Shown: piece by piece, positions 1 through 8,889 of the stretch | Layout: every line of letters starts with the position of its first letter | Numbering within the stretch: position 1 is the first letter of the stretch | Assembly: GCA_964417895.1 (NCBI GenBank) | Contig: CAYQJS010000010.1 | Location: 60,445-124,444 of the forward strand | DNA length: 64,000 bases | DNA from: CAYQJS01 sp964417895 | GTDB taxonomy: Bacteria; Chloroflexota; UBA6077; SHYK01 | Reading direction: 5' to 3' | Made by a program: the position numbers and the translations under genes | Notes under the pieces: generated by a model | What the model was told of the DNA's origin: nothing | The model's database searches: none | The model's input: the letters and a program-made list of their open reading frames with translations, nothing else

Positions 1-670
1 CGGCCTCCCGCTCCACAATAGACGCCAGGGTCACAAGCTCATGCACCGAGAGGCCCCGATCTGCGGCGGCGGCCCGGAGCCCGGCGTCCACCCGCCGATC
101 GAACTCCGCGGACAACCTGCGGACGACTGTCTCAGGAGCAACGCCCCGCCCGATCTCGTAGGTTTCGGGGAATAGGTAGCCCTCAAATGACGGCGCCCTC
201 TGGGGAAGCGGCGGCGCATCGGGCCCGCCGCGCCCGGCCACCACTTCGAGGAAAGACGCCGCCTCTACGACGCCGATGCCCTCCAGATACTGGGCGATCT
301 CCTCGGTGCGCCATCCCTCCGGGATGGTCAGCAGCCCGGTCCGGCGCGTTCTCCCCGCCGCCAGCGTCTCGACGACGTCACCCACGGCCATGTCTCGGCG
401 CAGCTCGTAATCTCCAACCGCCAGCCGCTGAGCCGATCGACGGAGCTCCACCTGGAGGCGAAAGGCGGTTGCCGAGCGGACCAGTCCAGCCCTCTCCAGC
501 TCGGCGCCGATCTCCGAGGCAGTGGCGCCGGGTCGAACCGTAAACAGGATCGGGGTGGGGTCATCGCTCGGAGGACGCTGATCGGTGAGGGACTGTAGCG
601 AACGAGGCCATTCCGCCACGGTGGACAGGGTCAAAACAGCGAGCGCGGCTAGAAAAAGGAGAGCTAGAAG
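1..670 (-). CDS. mltG: Endolytic murein transglycosylase MltG (5' part, runs off the window)
   Basis: MltG cuts nascent peptidoglycan glycan strands at the membrane and ends their elongation. Translating the minus strand from about 670 downwards gives an N-terminal membrane segment (LLALLFLAALAVLTL), then a LysM-like part containing FTVRPGATASEIG. The YceG-type catalytic region follows with SFEGYLFPETYEI and, at the window edge, LVTLASIVEREA, where the family's catalytic Glu is expected. Both motifs are diagnostic. The C-terminus lies outside the window. The frame is open up to the end of ruvX and no clear ATG, GTG or TTG was found before the membrane segment, so the start is unresolved and may overlap ruvX. 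The gene directly follows ruvX and alaS, a common arrangement. Confidence 0.88.
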
Positions 671-1098
671 GCCGAGTCCCGCGGCCGCCGCTGGTGATCG
701 AGGTAGCTCTGGAGGATGAAACCCGCCGCGAGGGCGTCGGCCCGGCCCGTCTTCCGGACCTCGGCCCGCGTCGACCCCGGGTCGACCTGGCGCGCCATGG
801 CTGTCGTCAGTCGTTCGTCCCATAGATCCACCGGCACGGTCAAGCGGGATGCCAGCATAGCCGCGAAACGCTCCACGCGCCGTGTCTGCTCTGTCGCCTC
901 GCCTGACAGGCCTAGTGGCAGACCCACCACAACGCGAGCCGCGTTCTCGGCTTCGACCATATCCGCGATGGCCGCGGCGTCCTTATTGTAGGAGTGGCGC
1001 GATATCGCGCAGCGTGGCGTCGCGATGATGCCGATCTCGTCGCTCACAGCTACGCCCACACGCTTGGAGCCAACGTCGAGGCCGATGATACGGGGCAC
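664..1098 (-). CDS. ruvX: RuvX/YqgF, RNase H-fold pre-16S rRNA nuclease
   Basis: This 144-residue protein is a full-length YqgF/RuvX, which matures the 5' end of 16S rRNA and was formerly annotated as a Holliday junction resolvase. The N-terminus (GLDVGSKRVGVAVSD, residues 6-20) carries the first catalytic Asp of the RNase H-like fold. VVGLPLGLSG is the second core strand and DERLTT (about 94-99) is the conserved catalytic loop. RKTGRADALAA near the C-terminus resembles the usual DxxAA motif. It begins 6 bp after the alaS stop, so the two are probably cotranscribed. Confidence 0.95.
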   Translation of the reverse strand: MPRIIGLDVGSKRVGVAVSDEIGIIATPRCAISRHSYNKDAAAIADMVEAENAARVVVGLPLGLSGEATEQTRRVERFAAMLASRLTVPVDLWDERLTTAMARQVDPGSTRAEVRKTGRADALAAGFILQSYLDHQRRPRDSAF

Positions 1099-1104
1099 GG
1101 CTGC

Positions 1105-3777
1105 TCAGGTAGCCATCCTGGCACGCACGATCTCCTCGGCCAGGGCCAGCGCGTCCTCGAGCTTGCCCGCCAGCTCCGGCCGCCCACCGGCGCGAGCCAG
1201 GTCGGGCTTCCCTCCACCTCCGCCCCCAACGATCGCCGCCACGTCCCGCACAATCGCCACGGCATCGAGGCCCGGCCGCATCACGTCCGGGCTGACGCTC
1301 GCGACAAACTGCGGGCGGCCCTCGATTAGGGAGCCCAACACGATGAAACCCGAACCCAGCCCCTCCCGAACCACGTCTTTCAACCCGAGCAGAGCGTCCA
1401 TAGACTCCGCCTCAACCCGGGCGGCGATGAGCGATGCCCCGTCCACCCGCGTGGCCTTCTGGAGCAGCCCGTAAGCCTGCACCCGCGCCAGCTCGGCCTC
1501 GAGGCGCGAATTCCTGCGCCGTGCCTCACGCAGCTCAGCCACCAGCGCGTCCACGCTCTCGCCCAGCCGGTCGGGCGCCGATGCGAGTCGCGCAGCCAGG
1601 CTGGCGACCTGGCGGCTCCGGGCGCGGGCGTATTCATAGGCGGCCCGTCCGGCCACTAGCTCGATGCGCCGCATCCCACTGCCGATTCCGGACTCCGCCA
1701 TGATGTAGGCCGCCCCCAGCTCGCCGGTGCGGCCGACGTGCGTGCCCCCGCACAGCTCCTTGCTGAACTCGTTCATCGCTACCATGCGCACGTGGTCGCC
1801 GTACTTCTCGCCGAAGATGGCCATCGCACCGCGCTTAACGGCCTCCTGAAAGGGCAGCTCTGCCACCGTTACCGGAACATCTGCCAGGATCTGCCGGTTC
1901 AGCAGGTCCTCCACTTCCTCCAGCCGTTCCGGCTCGACGGGCCCACCGTGGGGGAAGTCGAAGCGCGCCACGTGGGGGGCAACCAGGGAGCCTGCCTGCA
2001 TGGCCTGGGGCCCGAGCACGTGCTGCAGCGAACTGTGCAGTAAATGCGTGGCCGAGTGGTGGCGCATCACGTCGCGCCGCCGTTCACCGTCGACCACTGC
2101 CTCCACGGCCTGGCCGGTGCCGAACTCACCGACGACGACACGGCCGACGTGGAGCACGTGGCCGGCGGTGTCGTGCTGCGTATCCTCCACGACGAAGCGG
2201 CCGTCGCGGGTTGCGATCTCTCCGGTATCTCCCACCTGGCCGCCGCCCTCCGCATAGAAAGGCGTCTCGGCGAGCACAAGCGTGCCCCGCTGGCCCTCGG
2301 ACAGGCCGGGCACGTCATTACCATCGCTTTGCAGCGCCAGGACGTGCGTCCGAGCGTCCGTCCGCCGGTACCCGAGGAACAGGGTGGCGGGCTGACTCAT
2401 AACCTGGCTGGCCTCCCCCACGGTGCGCGACGTTCCGAAGCGCGCGGCGCCACGACTGCGTTTTCGCTGGGCGGCCATGGCTCGCTCGTAGCCCTCCCAC
2501 CCGATCGCGAGCCCTGCCTCCGCCGCGATCTCCTCGCTCAGCTCCCGAGGAAAGCCGTAGGTGTCGTAGAGCTGAAAGATCCGGTCGCCCTCGAGCTGAG
2601 TCCCGCCCGCCTGGCGGGCCTCCTCGATCCAGCGGTCGAGCAAGCTTTCCCCTGACTTCAGCGTGCTGAGAAACTGGTCCTCTTCGGCGCTGAGAAGCTG
2701 CTGGACGTGCGCGCTGCGGGCGGCCAGCGCCGGGTGTCGGCCACCCATCCGCTCCACGACGACGTCCGCCAGGTCTGCCAGGAACGGCCGGTTCAGGCCA
2801 ATGTGGCGCCCGTAGCGAATGGCCCTTCTGATAACTCGCCGCAGCACGTAGCCGCGTCCTTCGTTGGAGGGAAGCACGCCATCGCCGACAAGGAATGTCA
2901 TCGCTCTCCCGTGGTCGGCGAGAACACGCAGCGCGTAGTCGAGCCGCTCCTGCTTCCCGTAGCGGACGCCGGCGAGCTCTTCCATCCCCCGGATGACGGG
3001 CAGGAACAGGTCTGTCTCGTAGACCGACGGGGTGCCCTGCAAGACTGAAGTGACGCGCTCCAGCCCAAGGCCCGTGTCGATGTTCCGGCTTGCCAATGGG
3101 GTGCGGGTGCCATCCGTGTCCTGCAAGAACTCCATGAACACCAGATTCCAGATCTCCAGGTAGCGGTTGCAGTCGCAGCCGGGATGGCACTCGTCGCGGC
3201 GGCAGCAGTAGTGCTGGCCGCACCCCAGATCCGCCCCACGGTCGACGTATATCTCGGTATCCGGCCCACACGGACCAGAGGCGCCCGGTGGACCCCAGAA
3301 GTTGGACTCATCGAGCACGATCCGTTCAGCGGGTAGGCCGACCGAGCGCCACAGCCCGGGCGCCTCCTCGTCGGTGGGATGGACCGTCGCCCACAGGCGC
3401 TCGGGCGGAAGGCGAAAGCCGGTCGTTACCAGCTCCCAGGCCATCGGGATCATCTGGTCCTTGAAGTAGTCCCCGATCGAGAAGTTGCCCAGCATCTCGA
3501 ACAAGGTGAGGTGGTGGCGATCCCCGACCCTGTCGATATCGGTGGTACGGAAGCATTTCTGAATGGAGCACAGCCGGCGGGATGGCGGCGGAGCCTTCCC
3601 CAGCATGTAGGGGATCATCTGCTGCATGCCCGCGGTCGTCAGCAGAACGGTCGGATCGTTCTCGGGGACGAGGCTGGAGCTGGGCAGCTCCAGGTGGCCT
3701 CGATCGCGGAAGAACCCGAGGTACGCCTCCACGATGGCTTCGCTGGACCAGCCGCTCAAGTCCTCCGGCCTACTCAC
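1105..3777 (-). CDS. alaS: Alanyl-tRNA synthetase
   Basis: AlaS charges tRNA-Ala and edits misacylated Ser and Gly. The 890-residue length is normal. The class II catalytic domain occupies about the first 460 residues (start MSRPEDLSGWSSEAIVEAYL). The editing domain carries the zinc site HHSATH at about 571-576 and CGGTHV at about 674-679. The C-terminal part is a coiled coil followed by a glycine-rich C-Ala domain (VGGGGGGKPDLARAGG) near residue 860. The start overlaps the end of the upstream acetyltransferase gene by 8 bp, suggesting one transcript GNAT-alaS-ruvX-mltG. Confidence 0.98.
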   Translation of the reverse strand: MSRPEDLSGWSSEAIVEAYLGFFRDRGHLELPSSSLVPENDPTVLLTTAGMQQMIPYMLGKAPPPSRRLCSIQKCFRTTDIDRVGDRHHLTLFEMLGNFSIGDYFKDQMIPMAWELVTTGFRLPPERLWATVHPTDEEAPGLWRSVGLPAERIVLDESNFWGPPGASGPCGPDTEIYVDRGADLGCGQHYCCRRDECHPGCDCNRYLEIWNLVFMEFLQDTDGTRTPLASRNIDTGLGLERVTSVLQGTPSVYETDLFLPVIRGMEELAGVRYGKQERLDYALRVLADHGRAMTFLVGDGVLPSNEGRGYVLRRVIRRAIRYGRHIGLNRPFLADLADVVVERMGGRHPALAARSAHVQQLLSAEEDQFLSTLKSGESLLDRWIEEARQAGGTQLEGDRIFQLYDTYGFPRELSEEIAAEAGLAIGWEGYERAMAAQRKRSRGAARFGTSRTVGEASQVMSQPATLFLGYRRTDARTHVLALQSDGNDVPGLSEGQRGTLVLAETPFYAEGGGQVGDTGEIATRDGRFVVEDTQHDTAGHVLHVGRVVVGEFGTGQAVEAVVDGERRRDVMRHHSATHLLHSSLQHVLGPQAMQAGSLVAPHVARFDFPHGGPVEPERLEEVEDLLNRQILADVPVTVAELPFQEAVKRGAMAIFGEKYGDHVRMVAMNEFSKELCGGTHVGRTGELGAAYIMAESGIGSGMRRIELVAGRAAYEYARARSRQVASLAARLASAPDRLGESVDALVAELREARRRNSRLEAELARVQAYGLLQKATRVDGASLIAARVEAESMDALLGLKDVVREGLGSGFIVLGSLIEGRPQFVASVSPDVMRPGLDAVAIVRDVAAIVGGGGGGKPDLARAGGRPELAGKLEDALALAEEIVRARMAT

Positions 3778-4372
3778 GCCCTACTGTTCCGTTGGCAGTG
3801 GCGGCGAGCGGCTGGGTCAGCTCCCAGAGCGGCTCGAGCCCTTCGAACTGCTGGCTGGTGATCGCCATCTCGATGCTGTCGCACCATTCGCCGTGCACGT
3901 AGGCTATGTTGCGCCTAACGGCGTCGACTTCGAAGCCGCACTTCCGGTACGAGGCCATGGCACGCGTATTGAAGTCGTAGACGCTCAGCTGAACCTTACT
4001 AAGCTGCACGTCGCGGAAGAAGTACTGCAGCACCAGGCGCATAGCGTCGGAGCCGTATCCCTGGCCCCAGTATTCCTTCGCTCCGATGCCGATGAACAGC
4101 CGGCAGGTGCCGATGTCCCGGTACATCCGGTCAAAGCCCAGCATGCCGATGGCCTGGCCTCCGAGGGTGCAGATGATGAAGAGTCCACTTGTGGGGTCCG
4201 TTCGATATTGATGGAACCTACGCTTGACCTCATCCATCGACATGCGCTTGCCGGGGTCGGCGTTCAGGTAGAGCCCCATCTCGCTATCGTTCTCCCACTC
4301 GTGCACGAGCAGGAGATCCTCGGCCTCAACCTCCCGAACCGTGACGAGCTTTCCTGAACGCGTTGGAAGCAT
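3770..4372 (-). CDS. GNAT-family N-acetyltransferase (RimJ/RimL type)
   Basis: A 200-residue GNAT protein. Acetyl-CoA binding is indicated by the pyrophosphate loop YWGQGYGSDAM (101-111), preceded by the beta strand TCRLFIGIG and followed by the Asn and Tyr stretch SVYDFNTRAMASYRKCGFE, typical of RimJ/RimL and ribosomal or small-molecule acetyltransferases. The substrate cannot be told from sequence. Its 3' end overlaps the alaS start by 8 bp. A tail of about 30 residues (PLWELTQPLAATANGTVG) extends beyond the fold. Confidence 0.9.
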   Translation of the reverse strand: MLPTRSGKLVTVREVEAEDLLLVHEWENDSEMGLYLNADPGKRMSMDEVKRRFHQYRTDPTSGLFIICTLGGQAIGMLGFDRMYRDIGTCRLFIGIGAKEYWGQGYGSDAMRLVLQYFFRDVQLSKVQLSVYDFNTRAMASYRKCGFEVDAVRRNIAYVHGEWCDSIEMAITSQQFEGLEPLWELTQPLAATANGTVGRE

Positions 4373-4554
4373 TTCTCCTCCGGCCGTCGCCGGCGCTCAA
4401 CTGGGGTAATGGTAGTATAGAGGCACAAGTAAGGCGAAACGCCGACGAGCTAAACGTATTGTCGCCAGGAGTAGCCAGAGCGGTGTTCATCGTGATTGCC
4501 GTCATGGTGGTCGCGAGCGTAGTCCTTGCCCTCCTCCCGTTCGGGGGACGCTGA
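4363..4554 (+). CDS. Possible small single-pass membrane protein
   Basis: A 63-codon frame whose C-terminal half is a clear hydrophobic helix (VARAVFIVIAVMVVASVVLALLPF) after a charged stretch (AQVRRNADELNV). The first 20 residues overlap the divergent acetyltransferase start and may not be translated. A later start near 4432 is possible. It lies just upstream of the metallopeptidase gene and overlaps it. No family is recognised. Confidence 0.35.
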   Translation: MEAFLLRPSPALNWGNGSIEAQVRRNADELNVLSPGVARAVFIVIAVMVVASVVLALLPFGGR

Positions 4555-4639
4555 AAATCGTGGTTTCGGGATCTCGGGGGCTCAGGTCCTGGCGCTGATG
4601 CTGTCGGGATACCAGCCGCGGCCGGCGCGGCGTCGGGGC

Positions 4640-4984
4640 GTGCGCTGCACTCGCTGGCGATTCGAGCGGCTCGTGCGCCACGCGTGTGAGACCCTCCCCA
4701 CCCGCTTCCAGAAACTGTTGCGGAACGCCGCCATCATTGTGGAGGACCTCCCATCGCGCGTCGTCCGCCTCGAGGGCGGAGCCCTGGGGTTGTACGAAGG
4801 CACGCCCATCGGCCAGCGCGGCACCGATTACTCGATGGTCTTGCCAGACAAGATCTCGATCTACCGGCTCCCTCTACTCCAAGCTTGCCATACCCAGCGC
4901 GAGTTGCGAGAGGAGGTGCGTCTGACGGTGCTGCACGAGATCGGCCACTATTTCGGGATCAGCGATGAGGAGCTTCCCTTTTGA
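4640..4984 (+). CDS. Zinicin-like (minimal HExxH) metallopeptidase family protein
   Basis: The C-terminus carries LTVLHEIGHYFGISDEEL, the HExxHxxGxxD/E zinc-protease motif of small bacterial metallopeptidases of the DUF1025 type. Upstream, FERLVRHACETLPTRF and NAAIIVEDLPS match the usual family layout of about 115 residues. The frame is open from 4526 (152 residues), but family length favours the GTG at 4640. Physiological substrates of this family are unknown. It sits between a tiny membrane ORF and trmD and ends 30 bp before trmD. Confidence 0.8.
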   Translation: MRCTRWRFERLVRHACETLPTRFQKLLRNAAIIVEDLPSRVVRLEGGALGLYEGTPIGQRGTDYSMVLPDKISIYRLPLLQACHTQRELREEVRLTVLHEIGHYFGISDEELPF

Positions 4985-5014
4985 AAATGGCCGGACCTCT
5001 TGGCTCGATGAGCC

Positions 5015-5725
5015 ATGCGGATTGACATCCTTACGCTGTTCCCCGAGATGTTCGTGGGGCCGCTCGACACCAGCATCGTAGGCCGTGCCGTCGAGCGGCG
5101 TATCGTGAGCATCGCCATCCGCAACCTCCGTGACTGGACCCACGACCGCCACCGCACGGCGGACGATGCGCCGTTTGGGGGCGGTCCCGGCATGGTGCTG
5201 AAGCCGGCCCCCATCTTCGAGGCCGTGGATGCGATCCGTACTCCTGACGCGGAGATCGTGCTGCTGACGCCAAATGGCGAGCTGCTCAACCAGGCCATCG
5301 TCCGGCATCTGGCGACGCAGGCTCATTTGGTGCTGATCTGCGGCCATTACGAGGGCGTGGATGAGCGTGTGGCTGAGCACGTCGCCACCCGACTCCTCTC
5401 GATTGGCGACTATGTGCTGAGCGGTGGCGAGCTGCCCGCCATGGTGCTCGCCGATGCAATCGTCCGACTGCTGCCAGGAGCGTTGGGATGTGCGGACTCC
5501 GTCCGGGAGGAGGCCCACAGCGAGGGCCTCCTCGAATACCCTCAGTACACGCGGCCCGCGGTCTACCGCGGTCACGCAGTGCCAGGCGTGTTGCGCTCAG
5601 GCAACCACCAGGAGCTCGCGCGCTGGAAGCGGCGCGAGGCGCTTCGCCGAACCCTCCAGCGGCGGCCTGACCTGCTGACGCCGGCCCACCGCGAGGAGCT
5701 GCGCGCCCTCGGACTTGATGCCTAG
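5015..5725 (+). CDS. trmD: tRNA (guanine-N1)-methyltransferase TrmD
   Basis: TrmD methylates G37 of tRNAs reading CNN codons, using S-adenosylmethionine bound in a trefoil knot. The 236-residue protein begins MRIDILTLFPEMF, has the substrate loop APFGGGPGMVLKP (52-64), the knot segments LICGHYEGVDERV (107-119) and SIGDYVLSGGELP (129-141), and the conserved LLEYPQYTRP (172-181). The usual rpsP-rimM-trmD-rplS cluster is absent here, so this is an isolated trmD. It overlaps the following glycosyltransferase frame only if that gene's earliest start is used. Confidence 0.97.
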   Translation: MRIDILTLFPEMFVGPLDTSIVGRAVERRIVSIAIRNLRDWTHDRHRTADDAPFGGGPGMVLKPAPIFEAVDAIRTPDAEIVLLTPNGELLNQAIVRHLATQAHLVLICGHYEGVDERVAEHVATRLLSIGDYVLSGGELPAMVLADAIVRLLPGALGCADSVREEAHSEGLLEYPQYTRPAVYRGHAVPGVLRSGNHQELARWKRREALRRTLQRRPDLLTPAHREELRALGLDA

Positions 5726-5831
5726 TTTGCGCCCCTCGCAACGGCCCCCTAAAATCCAGCCGGTCCCAGTCGACATATCTGCGCAAGCTGGCCGGGTGTA
5801 TAGCGAAGTCAGGCCCAGGGAGCGCGCTGCC

Positions 5832-6575
5832 ATGAACGCCTCGATCGTCATCCGCGCCAAAAACGAGGCCCACGCCATCGGTGAGACTCTGGAGCGGGTA
5901 CACCAGCAGGTCGGGGTGCAGCCGTTCGAGGTCATCGTCGTCGACGACGGATCGACCGACGGGACCGTTGATATCGCCCGCGAGTTCGCGGTCCAGCTCG
6001 TCGCTATTCCGGCGGGTTCGTTCACCTACGGGCGCGCGCTCAACATCGGAATACGGGCGGCTCGGGGTGAGTTCGTAGTGGCCTTGAGCGCTCACTCGCT
6101 GCCAGCCGATGAGCACTGGCTGGCCAACCTGCTGGCGCCTTTCCGGGACCCCACGGTGGGGGCAGCGTACGGCCGCCACCTCCCCAGGGCCAACGCGACC
6201 AAGCTGGAGCTGTTCGGCATGTGGCTCTCTGGCGTTATGAGCGAGACTCCGCGCCGCCAGGAGAGCGACATGATGTTCTCCAACGCCAATGGCGCCTTCC
6301 GGCGTGGCCTGGCCCTAGAACACCCCTTCGACGAGATGCTGCCGGGCGCAGAGGACCTGGCCTGGGCGGACTGGATCGAACGTCAGGGCTGGGCCGTTTA
6401 CTACCAGCCGAGCGCCGCCGTCTACCATTCCCATGGTGAGTCGCTGCGCAGGCTTGTGCGTCGCATGGTGAAGGACCAGCCGACGATCTGGGGGTTGAAG
6501 CTCGGGATCCTGGCGCGCCGCCGCGCCGCCCGCGCGCGTGTTTCCCCCTCTCCCTCTGGGAGAGGGTTGGGGTGA
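5832..6575 (+). CDS. Family 2 glycosyltransferase (GT-A fold)
   Basis: The protein begins at MNASIVIRAKNEA (ATG 5832), which fits GT2 enzymes better than the longer frame from 5715. EVIVVDDGSTDGT (about 33-45) holds the nucleotide-sugar binding Asp pair. AHSLPADEHWLANL and the AEDLAWADWIERQG stretch correspond to later GT2 motifs. The last residues (SPSPSGRGLG) are encoded by an interspersed palindromic repeat (6544-6580), so the natural C-terminus has probably been rewritten by repeat insertion. Donor and acceptor cannot be predicted. No transmembrane segment is evident. Confidence 0.85.
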   Translation: MNASIVIRAKNEAHAIGETLERVHQQVGVQPFEVIVVDDGSTDGTVDIAREFAVQLVAIPAGSFTYGRALNIGIRAARGEFVVALSAHSLPADEHWLANLLAPFRDPTVGAAYGRHLPRANATKLELFGMWLSGVMSETPRRQESDMMFSNANGAFRRGLALEHPFDEMLPGAEDLAWADWIERQGWAVYYQPSAAVYHSHGESLRRLVRRMVKDQPTIWGLKLGILARRRAARARVSPSPSGRGLG

Positions 6576-6580
6576 GGGCG
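6544..6580. repeat. Interspersed GGGAGAGGG palindromic repeat, copy 1
   Basis: CCCTCTCCC, a short CTCT loop, GGGAGAGGG, then GGGGTGAGGG. The same arrangement recurs at 7766-7801. Such REP-like units are widespread in high-GC bacterial genomes. This copy supplies the 3' end of the glycosyltransferase reading frame. Confidence 0.75.
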
Positions 6581-6712
6581 CCGCCCCACCGTTGTCACTG
6601 TTCTGAAAGTCCCCTCGCCCTCTGGCCTCCATAGAATGACAGCCGCGCTTCGCTGGTACTCGGCCTAACAAAGAGATACGATGACGTCAATCCAGCTACG
6701 GGAGACGACACC

Positions 6713-7762
6713 ATGGCGGCAACCTCCGTTCGCACCACCGACGAGATCATTATCTCCGCGGACTCGCACGTTTCCGAGGAGGGTGACTTCTGGGTTGAGG
6801 GGCTCCCCGGCGAGTTTCGGGATGCAGCGCCGCGCTTCCCTCGCCGCGAGCTTGGCGTCGGCTTTCAGGCTCGTCCTGGCGGCTACGACCCGCACGAGCG
6901 CGTGAAGGAGATGGCGACCGACGGCGTAAGCGCCGAGGTGCTCTACCCGACCCTGGGCCTCCGCCTCTTCGGACTCGACGATGCCCGTCTCCAGGAGGCG
7001 TGTTTCCGTTTCTACAACGACTGGCTCATCGAATATTGCCAGGTGGCGCCCGAGCGGCTGGTGGGGATCGCCTGCATCTCCGTCTACGACATCGATCACG
7101 CGGTGCAGGAGCTGGAGCGCTCGAGGAAGCTCGGGATGCGCGGGGCTCTGGTATGGCAGGCGCCCCACCCCGACCTGCCGCTGCACTCAGATCATTACAA
7201 CCGTTTGTGGGCCGCCGCTCAGGACATGGAGATGCCCATCAGCCTCCACATTCTGACGGGTCACAACTACAGCAAGAATCTTGAGGCCCGCGTCGGCCCG
7301 GAGCACTACCGAGGCAGCGTCAACCTCAAGACGCTGGAGGCGGCCAACGCCCTGTTCGACCTCATCTTCTACGGCGTGCTCGAGCGCTATCCGCGCCTCA
7401 AGTTCGTCATCGTCGAGAACGAGATCGGGTGGATTCCTTTCTTCCTGCAGCAGTGGGACTACTACTACCGGCGCTTCCACAAGGAGAAGCCCCTGCCCAT
7501 CGACCGACTCCCCAGTGAGTACTTCGACCGCCAGGTGTACGCGACCTTCTTCAACGACGCGGTCGGGGGCCACAGCTTCGCGTGGTGGGGCGCCGACAAT
7601 TGCATGTGGTCCAACGATTTCCCGCATCCGAACTCGACCTGGCCGCGTTCGCGCGAAGTCATCGCCCGCGACCTGGGTCATCTACCCGGCGACGTTCGCG
7701 GCAAGCTGGTACGCGACAACGTGGCAGCCCTCTATGGCCTGAAGGTACCCCAGCCGGTGTAA
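6713..7762 (+). CDS. Amidohydrolase family 2 (ACMSD-like) protein
   Basis: A 349-residue TIM-barrel metal-dependent hydrolase or decarboxylase. The N-terminal metal motif is ISADSHVSE (D-x-H), a further ligand is in ISLHILTGH (about residue 180), and the C-terminal catalytic Asp is in WSNDFPHPNSTWP, the signature of the ACMSD and gamma-resorcylate decarboxylase branch. The long YYYRRFHKEKPLP insertion is common in this group. Substrate is unknown. It is a single gene followed by a GGGAGAGGG repeat. Confidence 0.88.
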   Translation: MAATSVRTTDEIIISADSHVSEEGDFWVEGLPGEFRDAAPRFPRRELGVGFQARPGGYDPHERVKEMATDGVSAEVLYPTLGLRLFGLDDARLQEACFRFYNDWLIEYCQVAPERLVGIACISVYDIDHAVQELERSRKLGMRGALVWQAPHPDLPLHSDHYNRLWAAAQDMEMPISLHILTGHNYSKNLEARVGPEHYRGSVNLKTLEAANALFDLIFYGVLERYPRLKFVIVENEIGWIPFFLQQWDYYYRRFHKEKPLPIDRLPSEYFDRQVYATFFNDAVGGHSFAWWGADNCMWSNDFPHPNSTWPRSREVIARDLGHLPGDVRGKLVRDNVAALYGLKVPQPV

Positions 7763-7765
7763 GAA

Positions 7766-7801
7766 CTCCCTCTCCCTCTGGGAGAGGGCTGTGGGGTGAG
7801 G
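7766..7801. repeat. Interspersed GGGAGAGGG palindromic repeat, copy 2
   Basis: Second copy of the CCCTCTCCC / GGGAGAGGG unit ending in GGGTGAGGG. It lies between the convergent amidohydrolase and cupin genes. Position and hairpin capacity would allow it to act as a shared transcription end, but there is no T-run. Confidence 0.7.
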
Positions 7802-7805
7802 GCGG

Positions 7806-8255
7806 TTACTCTCCGAAGAACTTGCCCACGATCGGCACGCCCGGGATCTGCTTGTTCTCGGCTGAGTCTGAGGGCAGCGGGCCGCCGTCGATGTTGAGGC
7901 GGCTGTCCCCCGTCTTGCCCAGGACGCTTGCGCCGAAGCGCAGCAGCACCAGGTTCCTATCACCCGTGGCCTCGAACCGGTAGTAGGCGCCGCGCGGCAG
8001 CGCAACGCCCTGGTACGGCTTCACGACCGTCGGGATGTCGTCCTTGTCGAAGAACGTGGCCTCGCCCTCCAGGACGACGAATGCGTGATCCTCGAAGGCG
8101 TGGGTGTGGAGCGCGTTCTCACCGCCCTCGGAGTAGACCTTGATGGCGACCGACATCAGGTCGGTCCTGGATACGAACGTCGTTGTCCGCCCCGACGAAA
8201 GGTAGGGCGTCGTGATGGAGAATACTTCGGCCCTGGGTGTGGTTTCGACGGCCAT
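7806..8255 (-). CDS. Cupin-domain protein
   Basis: A 149-residue single-cupin protein. Motif 1 is GGENALHTHAFEDHAFVVLEG (two His and a downstream His typical of the metal site), and motif 2 is GVALPRGAYYRFEATGD, in which the usual His is replaced by Tyr. The C-terminus is charged and proline-rich. Cupins include dioxygenases, isomerases and storage or sensor proteins, so function cannot be fixed. It is convergent with the amidohydrolase, and a clear purine-rich RBS (AGGAGGTGCC) precedes the ATG. Confidence 0.85.
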   Translation of the reverse strand: MAVETTPRAEVFSITTPYLSSGRTTTFVSRTDLMSVAIKVYSEGGENALHTHAFEDHAFVVLEGEATFFDKDDIPTVVKPYQGVALPRGAYYRFEATGDRNLVLLRFGASVLGKTGDSRLNIDGGPLPSDSAENKQIPGVPIVGKFFGE

Positions 8256-8460
8256 TATGGCACCTCCTGGCTGGGCTTGGGCGAGTATAGCAGGGCTCCG
8301 CGGGCATCAAACGGAAAGACGTACCTCCCCCCAGTAGACCACGGAGCCTTAGCCGGTGGCCCGAGCCGCCCAGATTGGACGCTCCACACGTGCTGCCCGC
8401 AGATTGAGGCCAGGCTCAGCGGGGTGTATGCTGGCAGTTCTCAAAAGATGAAGGACGGTG

Positions 8461-8762
8461 CGAGGCGATGTTCGATACGCCGCTGCCCACCCGCGCCACG
8501 CCGGTGATCATGCTCACGCTGGCTACGTCAGCCAGGAGTATGACGCCCTCTTCGAGCGCTACCTCAGCACTATTCCCCGTACTGAGCGCACGCAGCTGCT
8601 CGGCCAGATCGTCCACCACATGACGGACCGGTCTCGTCACGCTCGGGATCCTCTACACCGTCGAGCCGAGCCTGGTGAGCTCGCGCCTGGCGAACGTCGC
8701 CGGGAGAGAGGGCGAGAGCTCGCGGCAGCCCTGGGAACGTGCACGAGTGGGACGTGCGGTGA
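8461..8762 (+). pseudogene. Remnant of a family-5 peptide/nickel ABC solute-binding protein (C-terminal part)
   Basis: Three frames each contain a piece of the same expected C-terminus. One frame has GYVSQEYDALFERYLSTIP and QLLGQIVHHMTD, the next has LGILYTVEPSLVSSRLANV, and the third ends NVHEWDVR followed by a stop at 8760. Solute-binding proteins of this family characteristically have such a run before a terminal WDV-type tail. At least two frameshifts are needed, so this is a decayed gene. No N-terminal part is visible upstream. Confidence 0.6.
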
Positions 8763-8889
8763 CGGCTGGGGACTGAGGACCCGGGATCGAGGTTTCTCGA
8801 CACCCTTGTGACTCCGTGTCGCGAAACGTGACTTTGGTGTGATGCCGTCCTTTGTAGGCTGATGGTCACCATCTCTCGGCAACGGCTTC

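Noticed and set aside
1738..2655. Long plus-strand open frames within alaS (for example 2044-2655)
   Set aside because: They are antisense shadows caused by GC-rich codon use; the minus-strand AlaS domains are continuous.
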